IMG/VR virus record: IMGVR_UViG_3300040809_000936
Location: 1-40,510 of that record
Strand: one strand, 5' to 3'
Length of the DNA: 40,510 nt
DNA from: a virus
Positions 31,424 through 39,700 of the stretch are shown here, in pieces; positions within the stretch are counted from its first letter, which is position 1; each line of letters begins with the position of its first letter. Under the pieces are notes generated by a model, which did not search any database, was not told where the DNA came from, and saw only the letters and a program-made list of their open reading frames with translations. Position numbers and translations under genes: made by a program.

Positions 31424-31904
31424 AACATCCAAAGAACTAGTAGAATATTGGGACAAAATTTTAGATGAATACGAAACAAATATGGGTTTACCCGTATATA
31501 CAAACAATGCTTTGTCAGAAACAGAACTGCAAGAGTACTTGACAATGAACAGAAATGTGTTAGAAAAGACAAGCCCAGAAGATTGTGCTCAAATGGCATA
31601 TCGGTTAGGTCAATATGCTTTTCATTTACAAAGAACACTAAATAGAGAACAAGCAAGATTTAATTGGGCAGAAGAGACCATAAAAGATGTTATATGCGGT
31701 GAAATTAATAACTACAAGGGATATGGATATTTAGAAAAAAGCATTCAGGCTATCAATAATAATGAAAGGGCTGTTGCTTTAAACTCGATCAAGAAACATG
31801 CTAAACAAAGAATGGACAGGCTCAGTTTTTTGGCCAACAATATTAAAAATCTTTCTGATATTTTACTATCTATTCAAAGGAACAAGGTGAAAAATGGCAC
31901 TTGA
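31416..31904 (+). CDS. Helical hypothetical protein, possible recombination mediator
   Basis: This 162-residue protein is nearly all helix. Segments include LEKTSPEDCAQMAYRLGQYA and QRMDRLSFLANNIKNLSDIL. Its place right after the recombinase and nuclease, and its size, recall UvsY-type mediators of T4, but there is no clear sequence match that I can see. It is coupled to both neighbours by 8-11 bp overlaps. I record it as unknown with that suggestion. Confidence 0.6.
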   Translation: MSKTSKELVEYWDKILDEYETNMGLPVYTNNALSETELQEYLTMNRNVLEKTSPEDCAQMAYRLGQYAFHLQRTLNREQARFNWAEETIKDVICGEINNYKGYGYLEKSIQAINNNERAVALNSIKKHAKQRMDRLSFLANNIKNLSDILLSIQRNKVKNGT

Positions 31905-32268
31905 AAAAGAAGATATAATGGCATTGATATCCATACTACAAAAAGGTTTGGAAACAGACGAAGATACTGTAACCGAAACATCAAAAAAGAAAAAGCCTGC
32001 TATTAAAGTTAAAAATAAAAATCAGAATCAGACTAAAGACAAAAGAGTTAATAAGTTTTTAGAGATGCCAGAAAGAAATATGCATCGTGAAGACTCCAAG
32101 ATAGATAAACTGCTAAGTGCTAATGCTCCAAGAGCAGCAAGAAATAGATCATTTCAACCTGTTAAAGTTAGGTGTAGGTTATGTGGAAAAGAAGAAGAAG
32201 TAGGAAGATCATATGTAGAATCTTTAGAGAGATATAAGTGTAATAAGTGTTCGGCAATGGCAGGTTAA
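31894..32268 (+). CDS. Small zinc-binding basic protein
   Basis: This 124-residue protein has a short helical start, a Lys-rich middle (about 28-58), and a C-terminal zinc site CRLCGKEEEVGRSY followed by YKCNKCSAM. Such two-pair zinc proteins sit before helicase or primase genes in many large phages and may contact DNA. It is separated from the helicase gene by 6 bp. The zinc site is clear; function is unknown. Confidence 0.65.
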   Translation: MALEKEDIMALISILQKGLETDEDTVTETSKKKKPAIKVKNKNQNQTKDKRVNKFLEMPERNMHREDSKIDKLLSANAPRAARNRSFQPVKVRCRLCGKEEEVGRSYVESLERYKCNKCSAMAG

Positions 32269-32274
32269 AAAATA

Positions 32275-33723
32275 ATGAATTTAGCAGATCCGTCGGCAGA
32301 AAGAGCGGTCTTAGCCGGTATATTTAATTATGGAGACGATGCCTATTTGGAAGTTTCTGACATATTGTCAGAATCTGCTTTCACTATAGATAGCAATGTC
32401 ATCATTTATAAGTGTCTGAAGAATCTTTGTGAAAACAACAGAGAAGTAGACTTCGCTTCTGTTCTATCAACAGCAGAAGAGTTAGGCGTTGCTTCCCTGC
32501 TCAATAAAAAAGAAGAAATACAGCACTTAAAAGCTGTTATTGCTTTTCCTGTAGGTTTTTCTAACATTAGAAAATTTGCTGGTAAAGTCAAAAAACTAGA
32601 GATTACTAGACTATTAATTAAACAGCTTGGGTTAGCTCAAGATAAATTATTAGAAATTAATGGAACAGAAACAATCGGTAATATTTTAAGTATTGCTGAA
32701 GATACTGTATTCAATTTTACAAATCTCTTAAGCGATAATGACGAAGCACCAAATCATATTGCCGATAATCTAGAAGAATACATCAAAGAACTGAAAGAAA
32801 ATCCTATAGATCAAGTGGGTATTCCTACAGGGTTTCCCATTTACGATCAATCAATAGGTGGAGGTTTAAGAAAAGGTACTGTCAATGTTATTGCTGCCAG
32901 ACCTAAGACAGGTAAGACTCTTTTATCTGACAATATGGGATACAACATAGCTGCTCAAGGTGTGCCTATTCTAAATATGGACACAGAAATGACTAAAGAA
33001 GATCATATTAATCGTATTTTAGCTATGATGACAGAAACAGAAATTAATCAGATAGAAACGGGTCAGTTTGGGGAAAATGCAGACAAAGAACATAAAATAG
33101 GAAAAGCTGTTGACAAATTAAAAGATACCAGGATTTTTCACAAGAGTATTGCTGGTAAACCTTTTGAAGACCAGTTAGGTATTATGAAAAGATGGTTAGT
33201 CAAAGAAGTTGGGTTAAATGATGACGGAACAGCGAAAGACTGTGTTATATTTTATGATTACTTAAAATTGATGGATACTAGTGGCATGACTCAAGACCTA
33301 AAAGAATATCAGGTCTTAGGTTTTATGATGACTCAACTTCACAACTTTGCAGTGAAATACAAAGTACCAGTTGTTGCGTTTATTCAATTAAACAGGGACG
33401 GGATTACAAAAGAAAGCACTGATACAGCAAGCGGTTCTGATAGAATTATCTGGTTATGTTCTAATTTTACAATCTTCAAGAGAAAAAGCGACGAAGAAAT
33501 AGCCGAAGATGGACCCAATAACGGAAATAGAAAATTAGTACCTCTTATCAGCAGACACGGAGGAGGACTAGACGATAATGACTACATCAACTGCAATATG
33601 AAAGGTTGGTGTGCCAAAATTACGGAAGGTAAAACTCGATTAGAATTGATAAATAATACCACCTCTAAAGACGAAGGGTTTGTAATTGATGACGACGAAA
33701 CTGAAAAAATCTCGTTCGAGTAA
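32275..33723 (+). CDS. dnaB: DnaB-like replicative helicase
   Basis: This 482-residue protein has a DnaB N-terminal domain from the start (ADPSAERAVLAGIFNYGDDA). The RecA-fold core carries Walker A ARPKTGKT (208-215), LNMDTEMTKEDHINRILAM, the Walker B-like strand CVIFYDYLKLMD, and the late HGGGLDDND region. It unwinds DNA ahead of the polymerase as a hexamer. It is longer in the spacer between the parts than minimal phage helicases. The primase gene starts inside its last 35 bp, a tight helicase-primase pair. Confidence 0.92.
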   Translation: MNLADPSAERAVLAGIFNYGDDAYLEVSDILSESAFTIDSNVIIYKCLKNLCENNREVDFASVLSTAEELGVASLLNKKEEIQHLKAVIAFPVGFSNIRKFAGKVKKLEITRLLIKQLGLAQDKLLEINGTETIGNILSIAEDTVFNFTNLLSDNDEAPNHIADNLEEYIKELKENPIDQVGIPTGFPIYDQSIGGGLRKGTVNVIAARPKTGKTLLSDNMGYNIAAQGVPILNMDTEMTKEDHINRILAMMTETEINQIETGQFGENADKEHKIGKAVDKLKDTRIFHKSIAGKPFEDQLGIMKRWLVKEVGLNDDGTAKDCVIFYDYLKLMDTSGMTQDLKEYQVLGFMMTQLHNFAVKYKVPVVAFIQLNRDGITKESTDTASGSDRIIWLCSNFTIFKRKSDEEIAEDGPNNGNRKLVPLISRHGGGLDDNDYINCNMKGWCAKITEGKTRLELINNTTSKDEGFVIDDDETEKISFE

Positions 33724-34846
33724 TGATCAGTTTAAACTAAAAATACTTTGTGATCTTTTATGCGATAACATAGAAGAACTACTAAATTATTTTGGTTTAG
33801 AGTACAAGGCTAATGAAAAAATGATAAGTATGTCTTGTCCAATACATGGAGGAGATAACCAATCAGCAATTAGTTTGTATTATACTGGAGATAGTTATAG
33901 AGGTAACTGGAAATGTAGAACCCATAATTGTGAAAAAGTATTTCAAGGCTCTATTATAGGTTTTATCAGAGGCGTCATATCTAATCAAAAATATAATTGG
34001 GTTACTGAAGGTGACCAATATTGTTCATTTAAAGAAGCGTTAGATTTTGCAACAAAATTTGTACAAAAAGATCTAAACAGTATTAAAGTATCAAATATAG
34101 ACAGAAATAAAAAAACATTCACAAGTCTGATGAACTATATTGACACAAACGACAAAAATGAAGAAAACAAAGTTAGCAGAAAAGTTATTCAAAAGAGTTT
34201 AACAATACCATCTACATATTTTATAGATAGAAATTATGCTGCAAATACTCTAGAAAAATACGATGTAGGACTATGCGATAATCCCAAAAAGCCCATGTAT
34301 AATAGAGCCGTAGTACCTATCTATGATAATAATTATCAATACATGATTGGGTGTACTGGAAGAAGCATATTTGAATCATGTAAAATTTGTGGAGCTTATC
34401 ATAACCCTTCTAGTTTCTGTCCGGAAGAAAATGACAGATGGAAATATTCTAAATGGAAGCACAGCACAGACTTTAAAAGCCAAAATTCTCTATATAATTT
34501 CTGGTTTGCAAAAGAACACATTTTAGCAAGCACCATAGCTATTATTGTAGAAAGCCCTGGTAACGTCTGGAGATTAGAAGAAAACGGCATTCATAATAGC
34601 CTAGCTATATTTGGTTCGTCTCTTAGCGACAGACAAAAGATATTGCTTGATTCAAGCGGAGCAATGAATTTAGTTATATTAACAGATAATGATGAAGCAG
34701 GAAGAAAAGCTGCAGAACAGATAAAAACAAAATGTCAAAATACATACAAAGTTTATATTCCTTCTTTTAGTGCCAGTGATATTGGTGAAATGTCAAGTGA
34801 ACAAATAGATAATGAAATCAAACCTTTTCTGGAGAATATAATATGA
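33689..34846 (+). CDS. dnaG: DnaG-like primase
   Basis: The protein has 385 residues from the ATG at 33689; a TTG codon directly before it is less likely. The zinc site is CHC2-like: C50-x2-H53 and C76-x4-C81. A second Cys/His group, CKICGAYHNPSSFCP, sits in the middle, as in several phage primases. The TOPRIM part has IIVESPGNVWRLEENG (the conserved Glu) and LVILTDNDEAG (the acidic DxD region). It makes RNA primers with the upstream helicase. It overlaps the dNMP kinase start by 4 bp. Confidence 0.88.
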   Translation: MTTKLKKSRSSNDQFKLKILCDLLCDNIEELLNYFGLEYKANEKMISMSCPIHGGDNQSAISLYYTGDSYRGNWKCRTHNCEKVFQGSIIGFIRGVISNQKYNWVTEGDQYCSFKEALDFATKFVQKDLNSIKVSNIDRNKKTFTSLMNYIDTNDKNEENKVSRKVIQKSLTIPSTYFIDRNYAANTLEKYDVGLCDNPKKPMYNRAVVPIYDNNYQYMIGCTGRSIFESCKICGAYHNPSSFCPEENDRWKYSKWKHSTDFKSQNSLYNFWFAKEHILASTIAIIVESPGNVWRLEENGIHNSLAIFGSSLSDRQKILLDSSGAMNLVILTDNDEAGRKAAEQIKTKCQNTYKVYIPSFSASDIGEMSSEQIDNEIKPFLENII

Positions 34847-35427
34847 GTATCATAGCTTTTGCTGGGAGAAAACAATCAGGTAAAACTACTTTGGCAACAC
34901 AAATAGTTAACTGGCTGTATGAATTAGAGGGATTAGAAGATCAAGCGATTGTTTACAATTTTGCTGATCCGTTAAAAAATGTTTGTATGGATATTCTTGG
35001 ACTAGGTTTTGAACAATGTTATGGTACTGACCAAGAGAAGAACGAACTCGTAAACTGTTATAAAAATGGTAAACAGATGACAGCACGAGAAGTATTACAA
35101 ATGGTGGGCACAGAATTCTTTAGAAGTATTCAGCACGATGTTTGGGCAGGGGCTACAATTCGTAAAATTCAACAAGACAACCCTCCAGTAGCTTTAATAG
35201 CAGATTGTAGATTTCCTAATGAGGTAGAAGCTGTTAAAAAAGCTGGTGGTGTTGTGATTAAACTAACAAGAAATTTATATAATTCAGATCATGCTAGCGA
35301 AACAGCTTTAGATCCTGAAAACTATGATCAAAATAATTTTGATTTAATAGTATATAACCAAAACATGACTATTGGTCAGCAATGGCAGGAAGTAATAAGA
35401 TGGATACTACAAAATAAAAAATTATGA
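34843..35427 (+). CDS. Deoxynucleoside monophosphate kinase
   Basis: In this 194-residue protein, IIAFAGRKQSGKTTLA is the P-loop (GRKQSGKT, 8-15). FADPLKN, REVLQMVGTEFFR and IADCRFPNEVEAVKKAGG match the dNMP kinase family of T4 gp1 type, and SDHASETAL is its usual late loop. It phosphorylates dNMPs from host DNA breakdown or salvage. It complements the class II ribonucleotide reductase in making dNTPs. Confidence 0.87.
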   Translation: MSIIAFAGRKQSGKTTLATQIVNWLYELEGLEDQAIVYNFADPLKNVCMDILGLGFEQCYGTDQEKNELVNCYKNGKQMTAREVLQMVGTEFFRSIQHDVWAGATIRKIQQDNPPVALIADCRFPNEVEAVKKAGGVVIKLTRNLYNSDHASETALDPENYDQNNFDLIVYNQNMTIGQQWQEVIRWILQNKKL

Positions 35428-36446
35428 TAATAACATACCTTAGAAGCTCAAGCTACGGAACACACAATATGTGTGAACAACAATACTTTATTGAGTATAA
35501 CTTAGGCTTAAGATCTCCGTCTAATCAAAAAGCCGACAAAGGAACTATAGTTCATAAAGTTATGGAAATATTAGCAGATATTTCTGTGGCAGTATCTAAA
35601 GGTCAGCCAACTATTGAGGACGAGATCTGTGGTGAAATTAATGTATTTGATCATAATGTTGAAAAAATCACTGATCAAGTTTATGAATATTATACTAGTA
35701 GATTTATCCATCATCAATGGAAGCCATTAGATCTTAAACATTGCAAGAAATGGGTTGAAAAAACTATAACTGTGCAAAACTGTAATTTTGATCCTAGAAA
35801 TCAAAATATCATACAACCAGAACAAAGATTTGATATTGAAATTAAAAAACCTTGGGCTCACTATAAATATAGTGAAGACTTAGAAGGTTATTTAGCAATC
35901 AAAGGAACAATAGATCTGATTGCTCAACCTAACCCCAATACGATTGAGATTATTGATTACAAAACTGGCAAAAGGTTGGATTGGGCTACAGGAGAAGAAA
36001 AAACTTTCAAAAAACTGGAAAAAGATCCTCAACTCCGCATGTATCACTATGCGGCAAGTGTGCTGTATCCCGAAATAGAACATGTTATTGTTAGTATTTA
36101 TTTTATTAATGATGGCGGTATTTTTAGCATGAATTACAATAAGAGTCAGATTCATGAAACCGAAGACATGATTCGTAGAAAATTTCAAGAAATTAAAAGC
36201 TGTACCAGACCAAGATTGAACAAAACTTGGAAGTGTAGTAAATTGTGTCATTTTGGGAAAAATTATTTTCCAAATCCAGAGATTGAATATAGAGATGGTC
36301 AAAGAACACCTCACGGTCTTCCTATGACAATATGTGAAGAAATAAAATACAGTATAGACCTTTTGGGAATGAAAGGAACAGTTGACAAGTATCAGCAAGA
36401 AGGCTATAATGTTGGAAAGTACAAAGCGCCTGGAACCACAGAATGA
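35424..36446 (+). CDS. RecB/Cas4-like PD-(D/E)XK exonuclease with four cysteines
   Basis: This 340-residue protein has the RecB-nuclease order: SSYGTHNMCEQQYFIEYNLG at the start, KGTIVHKVME, IKGTIDLIAQ with D164, and IEIIDYKTG with D178 and K180, then QLRMYHYAA. One cysteine near the N-terminus (C17) and three late ones (C271, C275, C304) match the layout of the 4Fe-4S cluster in Cas4 and AddB nucleases. It likely resects DNA ends for recombination or degrades host DNA. It is coupled to the kinase and polymerase genes. Confidence 0.82.
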   Translation: MIITYLRSSSYGTHNMCEQQYFIEYNLGLRSPSNQKADKGTIVHKVMEILADISVAVSKGQPTIEDEICGEINVFDHNVEKITDQVYEYYTSRFIHHQWKPLDLKHCKKWVEKTITVQNCNFDPRNQNIIQPEQRFDIEIKKPWAHYKYSEDLEGYLAIKGTIDLIAQPNPNTIEIIDYKTGKRLDWATGEEKTFKKLEKDPQLRMYHYAASVLYPEIEHVIVSIYFINDGGIFSMNYNKSQIHETEDMIRRKFQEIKSCTRPRLNKTWKCSKLCHFGKNYFPNPEIEYRDGQRTPHGLPMTICEEIKYSIDLLGMKGTVDKYQQEGYNVGKYKAPGTTE

Positions 36447-38323
36447 AGAAATATATACCATTACATTGTCATAGTCATTACAGTCTATTAGATGGTTTAA
36501 GTCAACCTAAACATATTGCTAAAAGAATTAATTCTATTGAAGCCAATGCTTGTGCTTTGACAGATCATGGTAATATAGCTGGTCACGTTCAATTTCATAG
36601 CACAATGAAAAAGAATGGCATCAAACCTATTCTTGGTTGTGAACTTTATGTTTGTGAAGACGATCCTTCTATAAAAACTAAAGAAAATAGTTCATTGAGT
36701 CACATGCTTGTGCTTGCTAAAAATTATAATGGTTGGCTTAATCTTATTCAGCTTGTCAGTGAATCTAACAAACCAGATTTTTTCTACCATAAACCGAGGT
36801 TAGATCTTGAAACATTATCAAATTTCGTTAAAAACAATCTTATATGTATTACTGGTCATCTTGGCTCTACCCTTTCTAATGCAATTTGTAGAGACAATAA
36901 GATTATTAGTGACTATTCAAATATTGGAGTTGCCTATGTAGATAGGCTCAAAGAAGCATTTGGTAAGGAAAATGTTTTCTTAGAATCACAACTCATGGAC
37001 CAAGAAAATAATCCTATTCAAAAAGAACTTTCTGGTGCTATTGAGGAGATTGCCCATAAATGTGGAGTAAAAGTAATCTGTACTCCAGACGCACATTACG
37101 CTAATAGAGAAGATGCAGACGATCAGAGAATACTTCTCTGTAACAATCTTAAAACTACTATGCCTGAAATTAGCAGGAAATTAAGTGTGGGAGAAAAAGT
37201 TCCTGTAGAATGTTTCTTTTCTTCCAATAATTTTCACATACTGTCACAAGAAGAAATCAATGAGCTTCATAAAGAAGAACACATTGAAAATACTAATCTT
37301 GTAAATGAAATGATAGAAGATTATGAGATCAACAGCAAACCAAAGCTTCCTCCGTTTAATTGTCCAGAAAATTATGATCCAGACGAATACTTGCGTCAGT
37401 TATGTAGAGACGGATGGAAACAAAAAATACAAGGTAAAGTAGATGTTTCTTTACACGGAAGTTATACGGATAGGATTAAATACGAGCTTAAAATTCTGCA
37501 AGGAGCGGGACTTTCGAGCTACTTTCTAATTGTTCAGGATATTGTGAATCATGTCAAAGAAAACAAATGGTTGCCTGGACCCGGTAGAGGAAGTGCTGCT
37601 GGGTGTCTCGTATCGTACCTTGTCGGCATTACTAGCATTGATCCCATTAAGTATAGCCTGTTATTTGACAGGTTCTACAACGCTGGTCGTAATACTGCTG
37701 ACCACATATCTATGCCTGATATTGACGTTGATGTCCCTATTGACAAAAGAGAAGAAATCATAGAATACATCAAGAATAAATATGGAAATGACAAGGTTAG
37801 TCAGATGATTACCTTTAATACTATCAAAGGAAGAGGAGCATTAAAGGATGTTTTAAGAGCTTATGGGAATGTTAGTTTTGAAGAAATGAATAAAATTACA
37901 AAGAATATTCCAGATGAAGCTAAAATTGCAGACGAACTTCAACAAATGAAAGATGACACTGGAGAAGCGTCAATTATTAGATGGGCTTTAGAAAACAACC
38001 CAGAAAAACTTAAGGAGTGGTGCTATATTGACGATAAAAATATAATGCAAGGTCCTTTGTCAAAAAGGTTTGAGCAGGCTATTAGATTAGAAGGAACTAA
38101 GTCTAATCAAAGTAAACATGCTGCAGGAATTGCTATTGGTGCAAACCCTTTAAAAGAAGTTTGTCCTATGATTTATGATTCAAAAAATAAACAAATGATT
38201 GCCGGTATGGAAATGCAAGACTTAGAGAGTATTGGTGTTATAAAATTTGACATTTTGGGTATCGCAATGCTTGATAAAATTATGACAGTTCAACATTTAC
38301 TACAAGAAGGAGTTATACAATGA
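36443..38323 (+). CDS. dnaE: DNA polymerase III alpha-like protein, ending after the palm domain
   Basis: This 626-residue protein has a PHP domain (HCHSHYSLLDG, LTDHGN, TPDAHYANREDADDQ) with its metal ligands. The palm has GPGRGSAAGCLVSYL, PDIDVDV (425-431; D426 and D428 match the first catalytic pair) and VIKFDILGIAML (D603, the third aspartate). It stops 20 residues later, whereas bacterial DnaE continues for about 500 residues with fingers, HhH and OB domains. No continuation is present in this window. It may be half of a split polymerase or a shortened enzyme. An epsilon-like exonuclease lies close downstream. Confidence 0.9.
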   Translation: MKKYIPLHCHSHYSLLDGLSQPKHIAKRINSIEANACALTDHGNIAGHVQFHSTMKKNGIKPILGCELYVCEDDPSIKTKENSSLSHMLVLAKNYNGWLNLIQLVSESNKPDFFYHKPRLDLETLSNFVKNNLICITGHLGSTLSNAICRDNKIISDYSNIGVAYVDRLKEAFGKENVFLESQLMDQENNPIQKELSGAIEEIAHKCGVKVICTPDAHYANREDADDQRILLCNNLKTTMPEISRKLSVGEKVPVECFFSSNNFHILSQEEINELHKEEHIENTNLVNEMIEDYEINSKPKLPPFNCPENYDPDEYLRQLCRDGWKQKIQGKVDVSLHGSYTDRIKYELKILQGAGLSSYFLIVQDIVNHVKENKWLPGPGRGSAAGCLVSYLVGITSIDPIKYSLLFDRFYNAGRNTADHISMPDIDVDVPIDKREEIIEYIKNKYGNDKVSQMITFNTIKGRGALKDVLRAYGNVSFEEMNKITKNIPDEAKIADELQQMKDDTGEASIIRWALENNPEKLKEWCYIDDKNIMQGPLSKRFEQAIRLEGTKSNQSKHAAGIAIGANPLKEVCPMIYDSKNKQMIAGMEMQDLESIGVIKFDILGIAMLDKIMTVQHLLQEGVIQ

Positions 38324-38502
38324 CAAAAGTTACTTTTGACAAGGTTGCTATTGGTTCCACATTCACATATAAAAATGGAACATATGTAAAAACAGAGACT
38401 AGAAAAGTTAGTTGTTGTAAATTCAATAACGCTTACTCTACAACAGACAAGAACACAAGAATCGGAATCAGGCCTAATGAAGTAGTGGAGATTGCAGAGT
38501 GA
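38320..38502 (+). CDS. Small conserved phage-type protein (Cys pair, beta-rich)
   Basis: This 60-residue protein contains VAIGSTFTYKNGTYVKTETR and KVSCCKFNNAY and ends in NEVVEIAE. The same order occurs in the protein at 724-954, and similar short proteins are frequent in phages, function unknown. It lies between the truncated polymerase and the exonuclease, overlapping both by 4 bp. It is too short to supply missing polymerase domains. Confidence 0.65.
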   Translation: MTKVTFDKVAIGSTFTYKNGTYVKTETRKVSCCKFNNAYSTTDKNTRIGIRPNEVVEIAE

Positions 38503-39182
38503 ACTATAATAAAATTTGTGTGTTTGATTTTGAAACAGATGGAGTCAATCCAGAAAAATGTAGCCCAGTTCAATTAGCTGCTATAATGGTAGATCCTATC
38601 AATTTAGAAATCATTCCTAATTCTGAATTTAATTGTAACTTTAAACCAGAATGCATGGAAGAAGATCCAAACTTTGAGTATAAAACAGATATTTTAGATT
38701 TCCACGCTAAGGTTAAAGGATGTTCTAAAGATGATGTTTATAAAGAATGGCAAGAGTATCCTAAACAAAGCGTTGCTTGGAAAATGTTTGTTGACTATTT
38801 AGATAAGTATCATAGCAGAAACAGCAAAAAAAGCCAGTTCTCCGCTCCCATTGCTGCTGGCTATAATATCTATAGATTTGATCTTCCTATTATTGAAAGG
38901 CTTAGTCGGAAAAATAAGAATGTTAATAAGGAAGGAACTTCTAATATATTTTTCCCAAGAGATGTTATCGATAGTATTAATTTAGTTTATTATTGGTTTA
39001 GCCACAATAATGAATTGAAAAGTTTTAAATTAGATACGTTAAGAGATTATTTTGGTATTACAAAAGACGGCGCTCATGATGCCATCAAAGATGTTAGAGA
39101 TACAGCAGAAATTATAATTAGGTTTTTAAAGCTGCACAGAAATCTTGCGGAAAAAATTAAGTTTAAGGGATCTTTTAAATGA
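38499..39182 (+). CDS. dnaQ: DnaQ-like 3'-5' exonuclease (DEDDh)
   Basis: This 227-residue protein has all exonuclease motifs. Exo I is VFDFETDG with D10 and E12, Exo II is AGYNIYRFDLPII with D128, and Exo III is HDAIKDVRDT with H193 and D198. It probably proofreads for the Pol III-like protein upstream, like the epsilon subunit. The start is GTG at 38499 with GGAG at 38487-38490. A long insert (about 40-110) separates Exo I from Exo II. Confidence 0.9.
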   Translation: MNYNKICVFDFETDGVNPEKCSPVQLAAIMVDPINLEIIPNSEFNCNFKPECMEEDPNFEYKTDILDFHAKVKGCSKDDVYKEWQEYPKQSVAWKMFVDYLDKYHSRNSKKSQFSAPIAAGYNIYRFDLPIIERLSRKNKNVNKEGTSNIFFPRDVIDSINLVYYWFSHNNELKSFKLDTLRDYFGITKDGAHDAIKDVRDTAEIIIRFLKLHRNLAEKIKFKGSFK

Positions 39183-39601
39183 GTAAAAAACTTGTGGCAA
39201 AAACAATAGCAAGAACACTTGTATATCAAATCTTGCTATTATGGACTGGATTTTCTATTGGTTTTATGATTAATCCAGAATATTGGGGTAATCGTGCTCC
39301 AGTGGTTGAAAGATCTATACGGAATATTTTTTATCCTATTAAATATGATGAAAGAGTAAAAGAATTTTGTATTAACATTGGCAGATCTAGAGTATTTTTC
39401 TCTTTGCCGGAAGGAGCTAATAATTTCAAGATTATTAAAGATGATATGGTTGGTGAGGAACAATATATAGCGACTTATCAATATGTGTTAGACGGAGAAG
39501 CTATTTTAGTGAAAGATTTTACCTCTAAAATCAACTGGAAACCGTGGGAATTTGATTACCCAACCCCAGATGAATTGAAAGCGCAATTTCCTGAATCCTA
39601 A
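39179..39601 (+). CDS. Single-pass membrane protein
   Basis: This 140-residue protein has a membrane helix at about 13-32 (TLVYQILLLWTGFSIGFMIN) behind a basic N-terminus. A soluble domain of about 105 residues follows, rich in aromatic residues (INWKPWEFDYPTPDELKAQ near the end). It would be anchored with that domain either inside or outside. No family is recognised. It is the last gene of the replication operon and is followed by a 99-bp gap with its own promoter. Confidence 0.6.
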   Translation: MSKKLVAKTIARTLVYQILLLWTGFSIGFMINPEYWGNRAPVVERSIRNIFYPIKYDERVKEFCINIGRSRVFFSLPEGANNFKIIKDDMVGEEQYIATYQYVLDGEAILVKDFTSKINWKPWEFDYPTPDELKAQFPES

Positions 39602-39624
39602 CACAATTCTAACATAAAATCTGG

Positions 39625-39652
39625 TTGAATCTTCTTGCCGATTGAGTATTAT
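39625..39652 (+). promoter_or_regulatory. Candidate promoter of the DUF1559 gene
   Basis: TTGAAT (39625-39630) and TATTAT (39647-39652) are 16 bp apart. Start of transcription would be near 39659, about 40 bp before the ATG, and AAGGA (39689-39693) is the ribosome site. This gives the DUF1559 gene separate control from the replication operon. Confidence 0.6.
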
Positions 39653-39700
39653 ATGGTTAACAGGCTATTTTTTTACCCACCTAACATTAAAGGATTAATT

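Noticed and set aside
35892-36461. A 189-codon - strand frame
   Set aside because: It lies wholly opposite the RecB-like nuclease, has a low-complexity Phe/Ile/Asn composition typical of antisense AT-rich DNA, and no supporting signals.
37551-37763. A 70-codon + strand frame inside the polymerase with a hydrophobic stretch
   Set aside because: It sits inside the palm motif region of the Pol III-like gene in another frame; the conserved motifs explain the sequence.
38240-38323. A split intein at the end of the Pol III-like protein
   Set aside because: The last residues show no intein N-terminal block (no Cys or Ser followed by the usual intein opening), and the gene ends in ordinary polymerase sequence plus a short tail.
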